A program made the translations under genes and the position numbers. A stretch of 64,000 bases of DNA from contig NZ_JBJGED010000005.1 of the NCBI RefSeq assembly GCF_045062745.1, forward strand, positions 186,001 through 250,000. The letters run 5' to 3'. The DNA is from Paenibacillus_AA sp045062745. Its GTDB lineage: Bacteria; Bacillota; Bacilli; Paenibacillales; NBRC-103111. Below, in pieces: positions 34,860-43,657 of this stretch (position 1 is its first letter; every line of letters begins with the position of its first letter). The notes beneath the pieces were generated by a model. It saw nothing but the letters and a program-made list of their open reading frames with translations. It searched no databases and was not told the DNA's origin.

Positions 34860-34873
34860 TCAAACCGCTTCCA
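34860..34873 (+). promoter_or_regulatory. cre-like box before importer 1
   Basis: TCAAACCGCTTCCA matches the core TGnAAnCGnTnnCA with one mismatch. It lies 38 bp before the solute-binding protein start, between it and the GH20-like gene, together with a TAACCA-T-TGGTTA palindrome (34882-34894). Confidence 0.45.
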
Positions 34874-34911
34874 CAACGTGTTAACCATTGGTTAGAGGAG
34901 GAGTTGGGCAA

Positions 34912-36588
34912 ATGAAACGTGGATGGATAACGATGGTGGCTTTCCTTCTAGTGCTGCTGCCGGTACTCTCAGCTTGCAGCAAATCGACCGAGGAGCCCGG
35001 AAAGAATGGAAGCCCTAGTCCGTCTGCCCCTGCTTCACCGAGCTCGAATGCGAGTCCGAGTCCTGCAGGAAATAAAGACGGCAAGTACAATCCGCCGATC
35101 ACGCTCACAACCGTAGGCAAAGTGTTACCCACGGTTAAGTACGCTTCAGGCGATTCAGTCGATAACAACCCCTGGACGCGGGCTTATGAAAGCGAATTTG
35201 GGGTTAAGGTGAAATATTTGTGGACGGTCGACCCGACTCAATGGGAGCAGAAGACGAACCTGATGATCGCCTCCGGCGACATTCCGGATTTCTTCTTGGC
35301 AAGCGGCGTTCAATTCAAACAGTTGGCCGACGCCGGCCTGCTCGCCGACTTGACGGACGCCTACAACACGAAAGCGCCCGACCGCGTGAAAAAGGTGTTG
35401 ACCGAGGGCGGTGACCAGGCAATCAAGTCCGCCACGATAAACGGAAAGCTGATGGCCATTCCGTGGACGGGAGTACCGAAGGAAGGTTCACAAATGATCT
35501 GGGTGCGTACGGATTGGCTGCGAAAGCTGAACCTCCCGGAGCCGAAAACGATGGACGACGTGCTTAAGATCAGTGCCGCTTTTACGGCTCAGGACCCCGA
35601 CGGCAACGGCAAGGACGACACATTCGGGCTTGCGCTCGACAAGGACTTCGCCTCCATTAACGGCTTTTTGAACGGCTTCCACGCTTACCGGGACATTTGG
35701 TTGAAGGACGCTTCCGGGAAGCTGGTCTACAGCACGATTCAGCCGGCCATGAAAACCGCGTTGCAGAAGCTGCAGGATATGGCAAAGCAGAAGCAAATCG
35801 ATCCCGAATTCGGCACGAAGGCGTTCGCCAAAGCAGCCGAGTCCATCGCGGGCGGCAAAATCGGCCTGATGTACGGCTCCCCATACAGCGGTCTGTTTCC
35901 TCTGCAGTCCGGAATCGATAAAGATCCGACAATGGAATGGAAGGCGTTCCCGATCGTTTCGGCAGACGGCCAACAGGCGAAAAATCAGATCGATCTTGGT
36001 GTCGTCGGCTACTGGGTGGTGAAGAAAAGCGTCAAGCAGCCCGAAGCGTTGTTCAAAATGATCGATTTCTGGATCAACACGTTCTATGAAAATAAAGACG
36101 ATGAGATCAACAAGAAATACGTCAACGACGGAAACGTGGAGATTTGGCAAATGAACTCGATTGCGGTCTATAAGGCGTTCAAGAATGCGGATCAGCGGCT
36201 GAAGGTCGTGAAAGCATTGGAGACCAAAGATACGTCCGCTCTGACAGGCGACGATAAGGCCGTCTATAACAACATTCTTAAATTCCAGGGCGGAGACAAG
36301 AGCGCTTGGGGATGGAACGCCATCTTCGGGAAGGACGGTTCCATGGGCGTGACCGATGCGTATCGCAAAAATGATCAGTTTATTTCCAACGAGTTCATTA
36401 CTTCGCCTCTGCCGGCGATGGTGGAGAAGGGGCCGGCGCTCGACAAGATGAAGAATGAGCTGTTCACCAAGATCATCCTCGGGACGGCGTCGATCGACCA
36501 GTTCGACAAGTTCGTCGAAGACTGGAAGAAAAACGGCGGTGACGAAATTACAAAAGAAGTGAATGATTGGTATGCGAAAAACAAATAA
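34912..36588 (+). CDS. Extracellular solute-binding lipoprotein, importer 1
   Basis: A 558-aa family 1 (LplA-like) sugar-binding lipoprotein. The signal peptide ends in the lipobox LSAC (Cys 22), giving a diacylglycerol-anchored protein outside the membrane. A Ser/Pro-rich spacer (GSPSPSAPASPSSN) follows. Two typical motifs are NLMIASGDIPDFFLASG and DPDGNGKDDTFGLALD. ATG 34912 has GAGGAGGAG upstream and opens the signal peptide. It precedes two permease genes; a small hairpin in the 80-bp gap may keep this gene more highly expressed than they are. There is no ATPase gene, as usual for LplABC-type systems that share MsmX. Confidence 0.88.
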   Translation: MKRGWITMVAFLLVLLPVLSACSKSTEEPGKNGSPSPSAPASPSSNASPSPAGNKDGKYNPPITLTTVGKVLPTVKYASGDSVDNNPWTRAYESEFGVKVKYLWTVDPTQWEQKTNLMIASGDIPDFFLASGVQFKQLADAGLLADLTDAYNTKAPDRVKKVLTEGGDQAIKSATINGKLMAIPWTGVPKEGSQMIWVRTDWLRKLNLPEPKTMDDVLKISAAFTAQDPDGNGKDDTFGLALDKDFASINGFLNGFHAYRDIWLKDASGKLVYSTIQPAMKTALQKLQDMAKQKQIDPEFGTKAFAKAAESIAGGKIGLMYGSPYSGLFPLQSGIDKDPTMEWKAFPIVSADGQQAKNQIDLGVVGYWVVKKSVKQPEALFKMIDFWINTFYENKDDEINKKYVNDGNVEIWQMNSIAVYKAFKNADQRLKVVKALETKDTSALTGDDKAVYNNILKFQGGDKSAWGWNAIFGKDGSMGVTDAYRKNDQFISNEFITSPLPAMVEKGPALDKMKNELFTKIILGTASIDQFDKFVEDWKKNGGDEITKEVNDWYAKNK

Positions 36589-36603
36589 AGACAGCTGCGG
36601 ATA

Positions 36604-36627
36604 AGGGGAGGGCGACCGCTTTCCCCT
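36604..36627 (+). other. Intercistronic hairpin between binding protein and permease
   Basis: AGGGGA/TCCCCT with a 12-nt loop. Similar hairpins stabilise binding-protein mRNA or partly terminate transcription in import operons; there is no strong T-run. Confidence 0.4.
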
Positions 36628-36668
36628 GTTTGTCTCACTACGGCTAACAGAAAGGGCGTGCGTGTGTT

Positions 36669-37565
36669 GTGAAAAGGAAAGCGATATCCAACATCCCCCT
36701 CCACCTGATGCTCTTGCCGGCCGTCATTCTGGTGTTGATCTACAGCTACGGCCCGATGTTCGGGATCGTGATCGCCTTTCAGAAATACATGCCGGTCAAA
36801 GGCTTTTTTGAATCGGACTGGGTCGGTCTTAAAAACTTCCGGTACGTGTTCGGCCTGCCGGATACGTTGGAGGTACTGCGCAATACAGTTTTTATAGCCG
36901 CTATGAAAATTGCAGCCGGGCTTACGGTGCCGGTCGTCATCGCCCTGCTCCTGAACGAAGTATCGCTCACCTTCATTAAGAGAGGAATCCAGACGCTCAT
37001 CTACTTGCCGCATTTCTTGTCCTGGGTCATTCTGGGCGGCGTATTGATCGACATCTTGTCCCCATCGCAGGGGATCGTGAATGCTTTTCTTGGGTGGTTA
37101 GGCATTGAGCCGATTTATTTTCTCGGGAACAACAGCTGGTTTCCTTACGTGCTGGTCGGCTCGAACGAATGGAAGGAATTCGGCTTCAGCACGATCGTTT
37201 ATTTGGCCGCCCTTACGAGTATCAATCCTACGCTGTACGAAGCGGCCGTCGTCGATGGGGCGGGCAGGCTGCGGCAAACATGGCACATTACTCTGCCGGG
37301 CATGCGGCCGATCATCGTACTGATGGCTACGCTCAGTTTGGGAAGCATTTTGAACGCGGGCTTCGAGCAGGTGTTCAATTTATACAGCCCGCAGGTGTAC
37401 GAGAGCGGCGACATCATCGACACGTACGTATACCGCATGGGGTTGATCGCGGCCCAATACGGGCCGGCTACCGCGATCGGATTGCTCAAGTCGGTCGTCT
37501 CGCTCTGCTTTATTTCCGTCGCCTATTTTTTGGCCTATCGCCTGGCTAATTACCGTATCTTCTAA
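36669..37565 (+). CDS. ABC sugar permease, LplB type, importer 1
   Basis: A 298-aa inner-membrane protein with about six transmembrane helices. The ATPase-contact (EAA) loop reads YEAAVVDGAGRLRQTWHITLPG (about residues 196-217), and the typical LplB segment IYLPHFLSWVILGGVLIDILSP is present. GTG 36669 is the first start of the conserved frame; AAAGGG is somewhat distant. It forms a heterodimeric channel with the next gene, 14 bp downstream, and depends on an ATPase encoded elsewhere. Confidence 0.87.
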   Translation: MKRKAISNIPLHLMLLPAVILVLIYSYGPMFGIVIAFQKYMPVKGFFESDWVGLKNFRYVFGLPDTLEVLRNTVFIAAMKIAAGLTVPVVIALLLNEVSLTFIKRGIQTLIYLPHFLSWVILGGVLIDILSPSQGIVNAFLGWLGIEPIYFLGNNSWFPYVLVGSNEWKEFGFSTIVYLAALTSINPTLYEAAVVDGAGRLRQTWHITLPGMRPIIVLMATLSLGSILNAGFEQVFNLYSPQVYESGDIIDTYVYRMGLIAAQYGPATAIGLLKSVVSLCFISVAYFLAYRLANYRIF

Positions 37566-37579
37566 AGGGAGGGAGGGCT

Positions 37580-38464
37580 GTGATTGTACCCGCATCGTTT
37601 TCGCGAAAGTTGTTTAACGTCATTAATTATTCGTTGCTTCTCTCGCTGGCATTCGCGTGCGTTCTGCCGCTGATCCACGTCCTTGCGATCTCATTCAGCT
37701 CCAATGCGGCGGCTACGGCCGGATTAGTGAAGCTGTGGCCCGTCGACTTCACGACGCAATCCTATCATTATGTGCTCAGTACGGGGAAATTTACGAACGC
37801 TTTCGGTATTTCGGTAAAACGGGTGGTGCTCGGCACGATCGTCAACATGATTATGACGATCTTGACGGCTTATCCGCTGGCCAAGGAATCCAGCTCCTTT
37901 CGTCCGCGAACATGGTACGCCTGGTTTTTCGTGCTCACGATCTTGTTCAGCGGCGGACTCATTCCGTGGTATATGATCATTCGTGCGACAGGGCTGCTCG
38001 ATTCGATTTGGGCGCTCATTATTCCGGGTGCCGTGCCGGTATTCAGCGTGATCCTCCTGCTGAACTTTTTCCGGGGCATTCCGCGGGAGTTGGAGGAAGC
38101 GGCTTTTATTGACGGGGCCGGCCATCTCTCGACGCTGATCCGGGTCATCGTTCCGTTGTCCGTACCTGCACTTGCGACGATCATGCTGCTCACCGTAGTC
38201 GGACACTGGAATTCCTGGTTCGACGGGCTCATTCTGATGAATTCGCCGAACCATTATCCGCTGCAGAGCTATTTGCAAACGGTCGTGATTCAGAAAGACT
38301 TCACATCGCTCGGAGAAGAAGAGCTGAAGAACCTGAAACTAATCTCCGACCGGACGATCAAGGCGGCCGAAATCTTTTTGGGTGCGCTGCCCGTACTGCT
38401 CGTATACCCGTTTCTGCAAAAGTACTTCATGAAAGGGATCGTGCTCGGCAGCGTGAAGGAGTGA
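37580..38464 (+). CDS. ABC sugar permease, YtcP type, importer 1
   Basis: A 294-aa membrane protein, the second channel subunit. The EAA loop is LEEAAFIDGAGHLSTLIRVIVPLSVPA (about residues 173-199). The typical MTILTAYPLAKE and LFSGGLIPWYMIIRATGLLDS segments precede it, and the C-terminus KYFMKGIVLGSVKE is that of the YtcP group. GTG 37580 has a repeated GGGAGGG ribosome site. The catabolic genes follow on the same strand after 70 bp. Confidence 0.87.
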   Translation: MIVPASFSRKLFNVINYSLLLSLAFACVLPLIHVLAISFSSNAAATAGLVKLWPVDFTTQSYHYVLSTGKFTNAFGISVKRVVLGTIVNMIMTILTAYPLAKESSSFRPRTWYAWFFVLTILFSGGLIPWYMIIRATGLLDSIWALIIPGAVPVFSVILLLNFFRGIPRELEEAAFIDGAGHLSTLIRVIVPLSVPALATIMLLTVVGHWNSWFDGLILMNSPNHYPLQSYLQTVVIQKDFTSLGEEELKNLKLISDRTIKAAEIFLGALPVLLVYPFLQKYFMKGIVLGSVKE

Positions 38465-38467
38465 GAG

Positions 38468-38485
38468 AGGAGGAGCGTTATGTAA
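38468..38485 (+). other. Strong ribosome site followed by ATG-TAA
   Basis: GAGGAGGAG is followed 4 nt later by ATG (38480) and immediately by TAA (38483). It is a start-stop minigene, or the scar of a lost gene, in the leader of the class V PLP enzyme. A similar ATG-TAG lies at 8403. Confidence 0.3.
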
Positions 38486-38534
38486 GACGGGGAGCTCATT
38501 CCGAACACACGATTAGGACTAAGGAGTGAAAGCT

Positions 38535-39695
38535 ATGCAATCGCTCATAGACAAAAGCAGATTTATCGGACTCGAGGAGTGCACTTGGTTATACAGCGGG
38601 GCTGAAACTCCTGCTCTCAAGGTGGCGGCGGAAGCTGTGCAAACGTATATGCGCATCCGGTCGTTAGGGCCCGCCGGTCGCGAAAACAATGCCCGGATCG
38701 AGGCATCCTGCAAAGCGAACGTCGCCCGTCTGCTCGGCGGCAAGCCGGAGGAAATCGCCTTTCTGTCCAACAGCTCCGAGATTGTTTCGATGATTGCGGG
38801 GGCTATCGATTTCAAGCCCGGCGACAACGTGGTCATTCATACGCTGGAGTTTCCGGCGGGCGTGCTGCCTTGGCTGCTGCTGAAGGAAAAGGGCGTCACC
38901 GTGAGGGTTGTTAACCACACGCGGTGGCAGGTGACGCCGGAAAACATTATGGCGGAGGTCGATAGTCGTACCCGGATCGTAATGACGAGCCACGTCAGTT
39001 ATTATTCCGGCGCCCGGCTCGATTATCGCAGCCTGTACGCTCGGCTGAAGCAAACGGATACGCTTCTGCTGCTTGACGCTACTCAGTCGTTAGGCGCCGT
39101 TTCGGTCGACATGTACGAAGCAGACTTCGTCGTCTGCAGCTCCTATAAGTGGCTCTTGTCTGTGCATGGCCTTGGCATTCTGGGCGTCAATCCGACACGT
39201 CTTTCTGCTTTTATGCCGAAGTCTACCGGTTGGCGGGCCGTAACCGACATGTTCAGCCCAAACCGGTTCGAGTCGTTTGCCTTTCTCGAGGATGCCCGCC
39301 GGTTTGAGACCGGTTATCCGAGCTACCCGACCGTGTATGCGCTGAATGAATCGGTGCAGGTGCTTCTTGATATAGGAGTCGACCGGATCGAACGGCATAT
39401 TCTCGATTTGGGCAGTGAATTGATCGGGAAGCTGACAGAGCTCGGTTATGAGATCATGACGCCGGCCGAATCGGAGCGGCGCGCCGGCAATATCTGCATC
39501 TTGTCCGATAGTGGAGATGAATTGGCGGCCGAACTGCAGGAGCGAAACATTTATGTATGGGGAGGCGACGGGCGGTTCCGGGTCTCGATCCATTTGTTTA
39601 ACGACAGTGAGGATATCGCGCGGCTTCTGCAGGCATTGGATTGTTGCCGACGCTCGTCGTCGGATAGGACGGAAGGAAAGAAGGAACCGTTATGA
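38535..39695 (+). CDS. Class V aminotransferase-fold PLP enzyme
   Basis: A 386-aa fold-type I PLP enzyme of the cysteine desulfurase/isopenicillin N epimerase group. The cofactor site is visible: LLLLDATQSLGAVSVD (Asp 191, Gln 194) and CSSYKWLLSVHGLG (Schiff-base Lys 205), with phosphate-side SNSSEIVSM. It lacks the catalytic Cys loop of IscS/NifS, so desulfurase activity is unlikely. In this locus it may be a lyase, epimerase or aminotransferase on an amino-sugar derivative (inference). ATG 38535 follows AAGGAG by 8 nt. It overlaps the dehydrogenase gene by 4 bp. Confidence 0.82.
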   Translation: MQSLIDKSRFIGLEECTWLYSGAETPALKVAAEAVQTYMRIRSLGPAGRENNARIEASCKANVARLLGGKPEEIAFLSNSSEIVSMIAGAIDFKPGDNVVIHTLEFPAGVLPWLLLKEKGVTVRVVNHTRWQVTPENIMAEVDSRTRIVMTSHVSYYSGARLDYRSLYARLKQTDTLLLLDATQSLGAVSVDMYEADFVVCSSYKWLLSVHGLGILGVNPTRLSAFMPKSTGWRAVTDMFSPNRFESFAFLEDARRFETGYPSYPTVYALNESVQVLLDIGVDRIERHILDLGSELIGKLTELGYEIMTPAESERRAGNICILSDSGDELAAELQERNIYVWGGDGRFRVSIHLFNDSEDIARLLQALDCCRRSSSDRTEGKKEPL

Positions 39696-40729
39696 GAGCG
39701 CTCGTATGGAATGCAGTTGAGCGGATGGATATAGAGGAAACGGCAGTACCGGCACCCGAGTCTGGCGAGGTGCTTATACGAGTGCTTGCCGTAGGTATTT
39801 GCGGGTCGGAGATCGAGGGATATTTGGGCCATAACAGCTTGCGGGTTCCGCCGCTTGTCATGGGCCATGAGTTTTGCGGCATTGTGGAAGAGGCCTCCAG
39901 GACGGGAGGGCACCTGCAGGCCGGGCAGAAGGTTGTCGTCAATCCGCTGTTGCATTGCGGAACGTGTCCCAGATGCGTCCGCGGTTTCACGCAGCTATGC
40001 GATACGCGGCGTATTATCGGTATCCATCGCCCGGGCGCGTTTGCGGAGCGGGTAACGGTGCCCGAACGTGCAGTGCACGTCGTACCGGACTCGCTGTCGC
40101 CGTACCGCGCCTGCTTGGCGGAGCCGCTAGCCTGTTCGCTGCGTGCGACGCGGCGGGCGCTCGCCCGACACCCGCTAGCGAACGTGCTTGTATTCGGCGC
40201 CGGCGGCATCGGTCTGCTGTGCGCCAGAGTGGCCCGGCTCCTCGGGGCGGCCCGTGTGATCGTCGCCGACACGAACCCGGCAAGGCTGCAGATCGCGCTG
40301 CACGCAGGAGCGGACGGTGCCGTCAACCCCCGGGATCCCGGCTGGGCGGACACCGTGAAGGATGCCTGCGGCCCTCAAGGCTTGGACGTCGTCCTGGATG
40401 CCGCCGGGTTCCAGCCCACCCGCGAGCAAGCGGTCCAGCTCGTCAATCCCGGCGGAACCGTGATGAACATCGGCCTCGGCATTGACGGGACGATGCTGCC
40501 GGTGAACACGATGATTCGCCGAGAAATCGAATATCTCGGTTCGTTCTGCTACAGCGAGGAAGATTTCGCGCAATCGGTTCGCCTTTTGTCGGATGGGCGC
40601 ATCACGGAAACGGGCTGGACGCAAGTCCGTCCGTTGGAGGAAGGCGGCGCGGCTTTTGCAGAGTTGGTGGCCGGTAAGGTTCACTATGGGAAAATCATTT
40701 TATCGGTAGGCGAAGAGGAGCGAAGATAA
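39692..40729 (+). CDS. Zinc-dependent medium-chain alcohol dehydrogenase
   Basis: A 345-aa NAD(P)-dependent MDR enzyme of the sorbitol/threonine dehydrogenase type. Catalytic zinc ligands are Cys 37 (GICGSE) with the GHEFCG segment (His 59, Glu 60). All four structural-zinc Cys are present (89, 92, 95, 103: HCGTCPRC...LC). The Rossmann motif is VFGAGGIGLL (about residues 169-178). It likely oxidises a sugar, polyol or cyclitol hydroxyl. It overlaps the PLP gene by ATGA at 39692, and the first Gfo/Idh/MocA gene starts 4 bp after it, so they are one transcription unit. Confidence 0.88.
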   Translation: MRALVWNAVERMDIEETAVPAPESGEVLIRVLAVGICGSEIEGYLGHNSLRVPPLVMGHEFCGIVEEASRTGGHLQAGQKVVVNPLLHCGTCPRCVRGFTQLCDTRRIIGIHRPGAFAERVTVPERAVHVVPDSLSPYRACLAEPLACSLRATRRALARHPLANVLVFGAGGIGLLCARVARLLGAARVIVADTNPARLQIALHAGADGAVNPRDPGWADTVKDACGPQGLDVVLDAAGFQPTREQAVQLVNPGGTVMNIGLGIDGTMLPVNTMIRREIEYLGSFCYSEEDFAQSVRLLSDGRITETGWTQVRPLEEGGAAFAELVAGKVHYGKIILSVGEEERR

Positions 40730-40733
40730 TACG

Positions 40734-41744
40734 ATGACAACGGTAAATGTCGGCATTATCGGTCTTGGCAGCTGGGGAGAATGCCATGTTGAGGCTTATC
40801 GCAGCTTACCTAATGTCCGGATCGCGGCCATTTGCGATACGCGCGAGGAACGACTGGCCGAAATCGGAGACCGCTTCGGCATCGAGACACGCTCACGGTA
40901 TACACACTATGAAGAAATGCTGGAGCGGAGCGATCTTGATCTAGTAAGCGTCGTAACTTTCGAGAAGGATCACTTGACGCCAACGCTGGCGGCGCTGGCC
41001 GGCTGCAAACATGTCCTGGTGGAGAAGCCTATTACCACGAGGCTCAAGGAAGCCAAGGAAATGTACGACGCGGCCGTAAGGCATGACAGGCACTTGCTCC
41101 CTGGCCATCTGTTGCGTTTCGATCCCCGGTATATGGATATTCACCGGTCCATCCGCAGCGGCAGTCTTGGTAAGCCGGTCAGCATGTATTTCAAAAGGTC
41201 GCGGCAGCGATCTCTGTTCGATACATACTGCCGGACGAACACCGTATACGAACTGACCGTTCATGACTTAGACCTGGCGATTTGGTATGCGGACAGCCCG
41301 GTTAAGTCCGTTCAGGCATACGGTCGCCATGTGTCGGGAAGCACGGCTCCCGAAGTGCTGTGGGTCAATCTGGAATTCGAGAACGGCATTCTTGCGGTTC
41401 TGCACAGCAACTGGATGACCCCCGACAAGGCTGGAATCGCCATCAACGATGCGGTTGAAGTTATCGGAGATACCGGCATCGCCCACTTCGAAACGGCCAG
41501 CGGCGGCCTGCAAGTTTGGAACAATTCGGGGCGCTTCAATCCGGACTTTCATATTCATCACACGGCGGACGGGATCGTGTACGGCGCGTTAAGGGAACAG
41601 TTGCAGTATATATGCAATTGCATCGTACAGGGAACCGAGCCGAGCCTAATTTCGTTTACGGATGCGATCCGTGTAATCGAAGCGGCGGATGCGATCGTCC
41701 TCTCGTGCGAAACGGGCCAGAGGATCGAGCTCGGGTGCAGCTAA
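40734..41744 (+). CDS. Gfo/Idh/MocA family oxidoreductase 1
   Basis: A 336-aa NAD(P)-dependent oxidoreductase. The Rossmann motif GIIGLGSWGECHVEAYRSL is at residues 8-26, with the conserved VEKPITT Lys loop (about 97-103). The C-terminal alpha/beta domain carries the active-site His in ELTVHDLDLAIWY. Relatives oxidise inositols, glucosides (often at C3) and sugar amines. It is the first of three such genes in 4 kb; the three are divergent in sequence and so probably catalyse different steps or isomers. GAGGAGCG is upstream. The TIM-barrel gene follows after 29 bp. Confidence 0.87.
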   Translation: MTTVNVGIIGLGSWGECHVEAYRSLPNVRIAAICDTREERLAEIGDRFGIETRSRYTHYEEMLERSDLDLVSVVTFEKDHLTPTLAALAGCKHVLVEKPITTRLKEAKEMYDAAVRHDRHLLPGHLLRFDPRYMDIHRSIRSGSLGKPVSMYFKRSRQRSLFDTYCRTNTVYELTVHDLDLAIWYADSPVKSVQAYGRHVSGSTAPEVLWVNLEFENGILAVLHSNWMTPDKAGIAINDAVEVIGDTGIAHFETASGGLQVWNNSGRFNPDFHIHHTADGIVYGALREQLQYICNCIVQGTEPSLISFTDAIRVIEAADAIVLSCETGQRIELGCS

Positions 41745-41773
41745 TAAACCTACCGGAAGAGAGGACGATTGTC

Positions 41774-42589
41774 ATGGAGATAGGGGTCATCAATTCGTTG
41801 ACTAACGGCGGGGATTGTTTCGGCCTTGTAGCGAAGTTCGGACTGCATGTTTGCCAGCTCGTCAGCTGGGATCCGTCACTCGCTGTGCCGGAGGTGGCAG
41901 AGCGGGTCGTCCGGGAAGCCCATGCGGCCGATGTTCGTGTTTGCGCCATGTGGGCCGGGGTTCCCGGACCGGCCAAGTGGAACTTCACCGAGGGGCCTGT
42001 GACGCTCGGCCTTGTGCCGGAAGCGTACCGATCGGAGCGTATTGAAGCACTCAAGCTGTGGGCGGATTTCGCCGTACGGATCGGAGCCCCCGCGATCATC
42101 ACGCACTGTGGGTTCATACCGGAAAACATGACCGATCCGGCCTATCCCGCTGTCGTTGAAGCAATTCGAGAGGTGGCCGAATATTGCAGCCGTCTCGGGA
42201 TCGGGTTCTGGTTCGAGACGGGTCAGGAAACGCCGGTCGTGCTCCTGCGCACGATCGAACGTGTCGGCACTTCGAACTTGGGGATCAACTTCGATCCGGC
42301 GAATTTGATTTTGTACGGGAAAGGGAATCCGATCGACTCCCTTGATGTGATCGGCGGCTACGTCCGGAATATACATGTGAAGGACGGGTTATACCCGACT
42401 AACGGAAACGAGCTGGGTCGGGAGGTTCGGGCCGGACTCGGGAAAGTGAACTTCCCGCAGTTTATCCGTGCGCTTCAAGAGCGGGGATTCAATGGGGAGC
42501 TTATCATTGAGCGGGAAATACACGGCGACCAACAAGCCCGAGACATCCGGCAAACGGTAGACGATTTGAAACGATGGCTGGCAGGATGA
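41774..42589 (+). CDS. Sugar phosphate isomerase/epimerase-like TIM barrel
   Basis: A 271-aa AP-endonuclease-family-2 type TIM barrel. Metal-site residues are in FWFETGQETP (Glu about 154-158), NLGINFDPANLILYG (Asp about 178), GYVRNIHVKDG (His about 201) and LIIEREI (Glu about 246), matching the usual E-D-H-E ligands. Members epimerise keto-sugars, dehydrate inosose, or act as 3-keto-glycoside lyases and hydrolases alongside Gfo/Idh/MocA enzymes. ATG 41774 has GAAGAGAGG upstream; the open frame reaches further back inside the preceding gene without support. Confidence 0.85.
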   Translation: MEIGVINSLTNGGDCFGLVAKFGLHVCQLVSWDPSLAVPEVAERVVREAHAADVRVCAMWAGVPGPAKWNFTEGPVTLGLVPEAYRSERIEALKLWADFAVRIGAPAIITHCGFIPENMTDPAYPAVVEAIREVAEYCSRLGIGFWFETGQETPVVLLRTIERVGTSNLGINFDPANLILYGKGNPIDSLDVIGGYVRNIHVKDGLYPTNGNELGREVRAGLGKVNFPQFIRALQERGFNGELIIEREIHGDQQARDIRQTVDDLKRWLAG

Positions 42590-42631
42590 TCTATTGTGTA
42601 TTGCAAAATGGTGTGAAAGGGGAAATGCAAA

Positions 42632-43657
42632 ATGACGATTCGATTCGGGATTGCCGGAACCGGATGGGTGGCGGGCGAATATGTCCGCAGCATAGAGGGG
42701 CATCCGGACGCAGAGTTTGGGGGGATGTACAGCCGACAGCCGCAATATGCGGAGGGACGGCTGAAGGAATGGGGGGTTCAAGCCCGCTTATACGGAACGT
42801 TCGAAGAGATGGCCGAAGATCCTGCGATCGATGCGATCGTCCTTTGCTCCACGCCGGAAGTAAGGCCGGAGCAAGCGATTGTGGCCTCACGCCGCGGCAA
42901 GCATCTCGTCATCGAGAAGCCGGTCGCTCTCGAGCGCGGGAGCCTGGCCGCCATGGGGGAAGCCATTCGTTCGAACGGGGTCAAAACCGTGACCAGCTTC
43001 GTATTACGTTGGAATCCTCTGTTCGAAACGGTAAAGTCGCTTTTGAAAGATGATGCAATCGGCCATGTTTTCATGGCGGAGACGGACTATTGGCACGACA
43101 TCGGGCCCCGTTATGTCCAATACCGGTGGAGCAGCCGCAAAGACTTGGGCGGCAGCAGCATTCTGTCGGCCGGCTGCCATGCGGTCGATGCCCTCCGCTA
43201 TTTTGCAGGCGAGGTCGAAGAGGTCAAAGCTTACAGCGGCAGGACGTCACCGGCATCGGAATCCGGATATGAATTTGACCCCAATGTGATGGCCATTATG
43301 AAGCTGCGTAACGGCGGGATTGCTAAAGTGTCTTCCTCTCTCGAATGCAGAACCCCTTACAAAATGAACATCCGCTTGTTAGGCGACAAAGGAACCCTGC
43401 TCAACAATCAGCTGTTCAGCCACAAATTCCCCGGCCAGACCGATTATGCGACGATCCCTACTATTCTTCCTGACAGCGGGGATGTGACTCATCATCCGTT
43501 CGCATTCGAGATTGCCGATCTGATCACCGCCATCCACAGCGGGGGAACGACGCGGTGCGATTTCGAAGACGCTTGCCGGACGATGGAGCTTTGTTTCGCC
43601 ATTGACGATTCTGCAGCCAGTGGAGAGACGATCCGGCTGCCGGAGGTGCGGAAGTGA
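42632..43657 (+). CDS. Gfo/Idh/MocA family oxidoreductase 2
   Basis: A 341-aa NAD(P)-dependent oxidoreductase. The Rossmann segment FGIAGTGWVAGEYVRSIEG is near residue 5-23, IEKPVALERG forms the Lys loop (about 93-102), and LSAGCHAVDALRYFAG holds the presumed catalytic His. An aromatic-rich stretch (ETDYWHDIGPRYVQYRWSS) precedes it, typical of glycoside-oxidising members. AAAGGGG precedes ATG 42632. The third family member starts within its last codons (4-bp overlap, GTGA). Confidence 0.87.
   Translation: MTIRFGIAGTGWVAGEYVRSIEGHPDAEFGGMYSRQPQYAEGRLKEWGVQARLYGTFEEMAEDPAIDAIVLCSTPEVRPEQAIVASRRGKHLVIEKPVALERGSLAAMGEAIRSNGVKTVTSFVLRWNPLFETVKSLLKDDAIGHVFMAETDYWHDIGPRYVQYRWSSRKDLGGSSILSAGCHAVDALRYFAGEVEEVKAYSGRTSPASESGYEFDPNVMAIMKLRNGGIAKVSSSLECRTPYKMNIRLLGDKGTLLNNQLFSHKFPGQTDYATIPTILPDSGDVTHHPFAFEIADLITAIHSGGTTRCDFEDACRTMELCFAIDDSAASGETIRLPEVRK

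Noticed and set aside
38526..39695. Reading the class V PLP enzyme as a cysteine desulfurase (NifS/IscS).
   Set aside because: The PLP residues fit the superfamily, but the conserved catalytic Cys loop is not seen and there is no iron-sulfur gene nearby.
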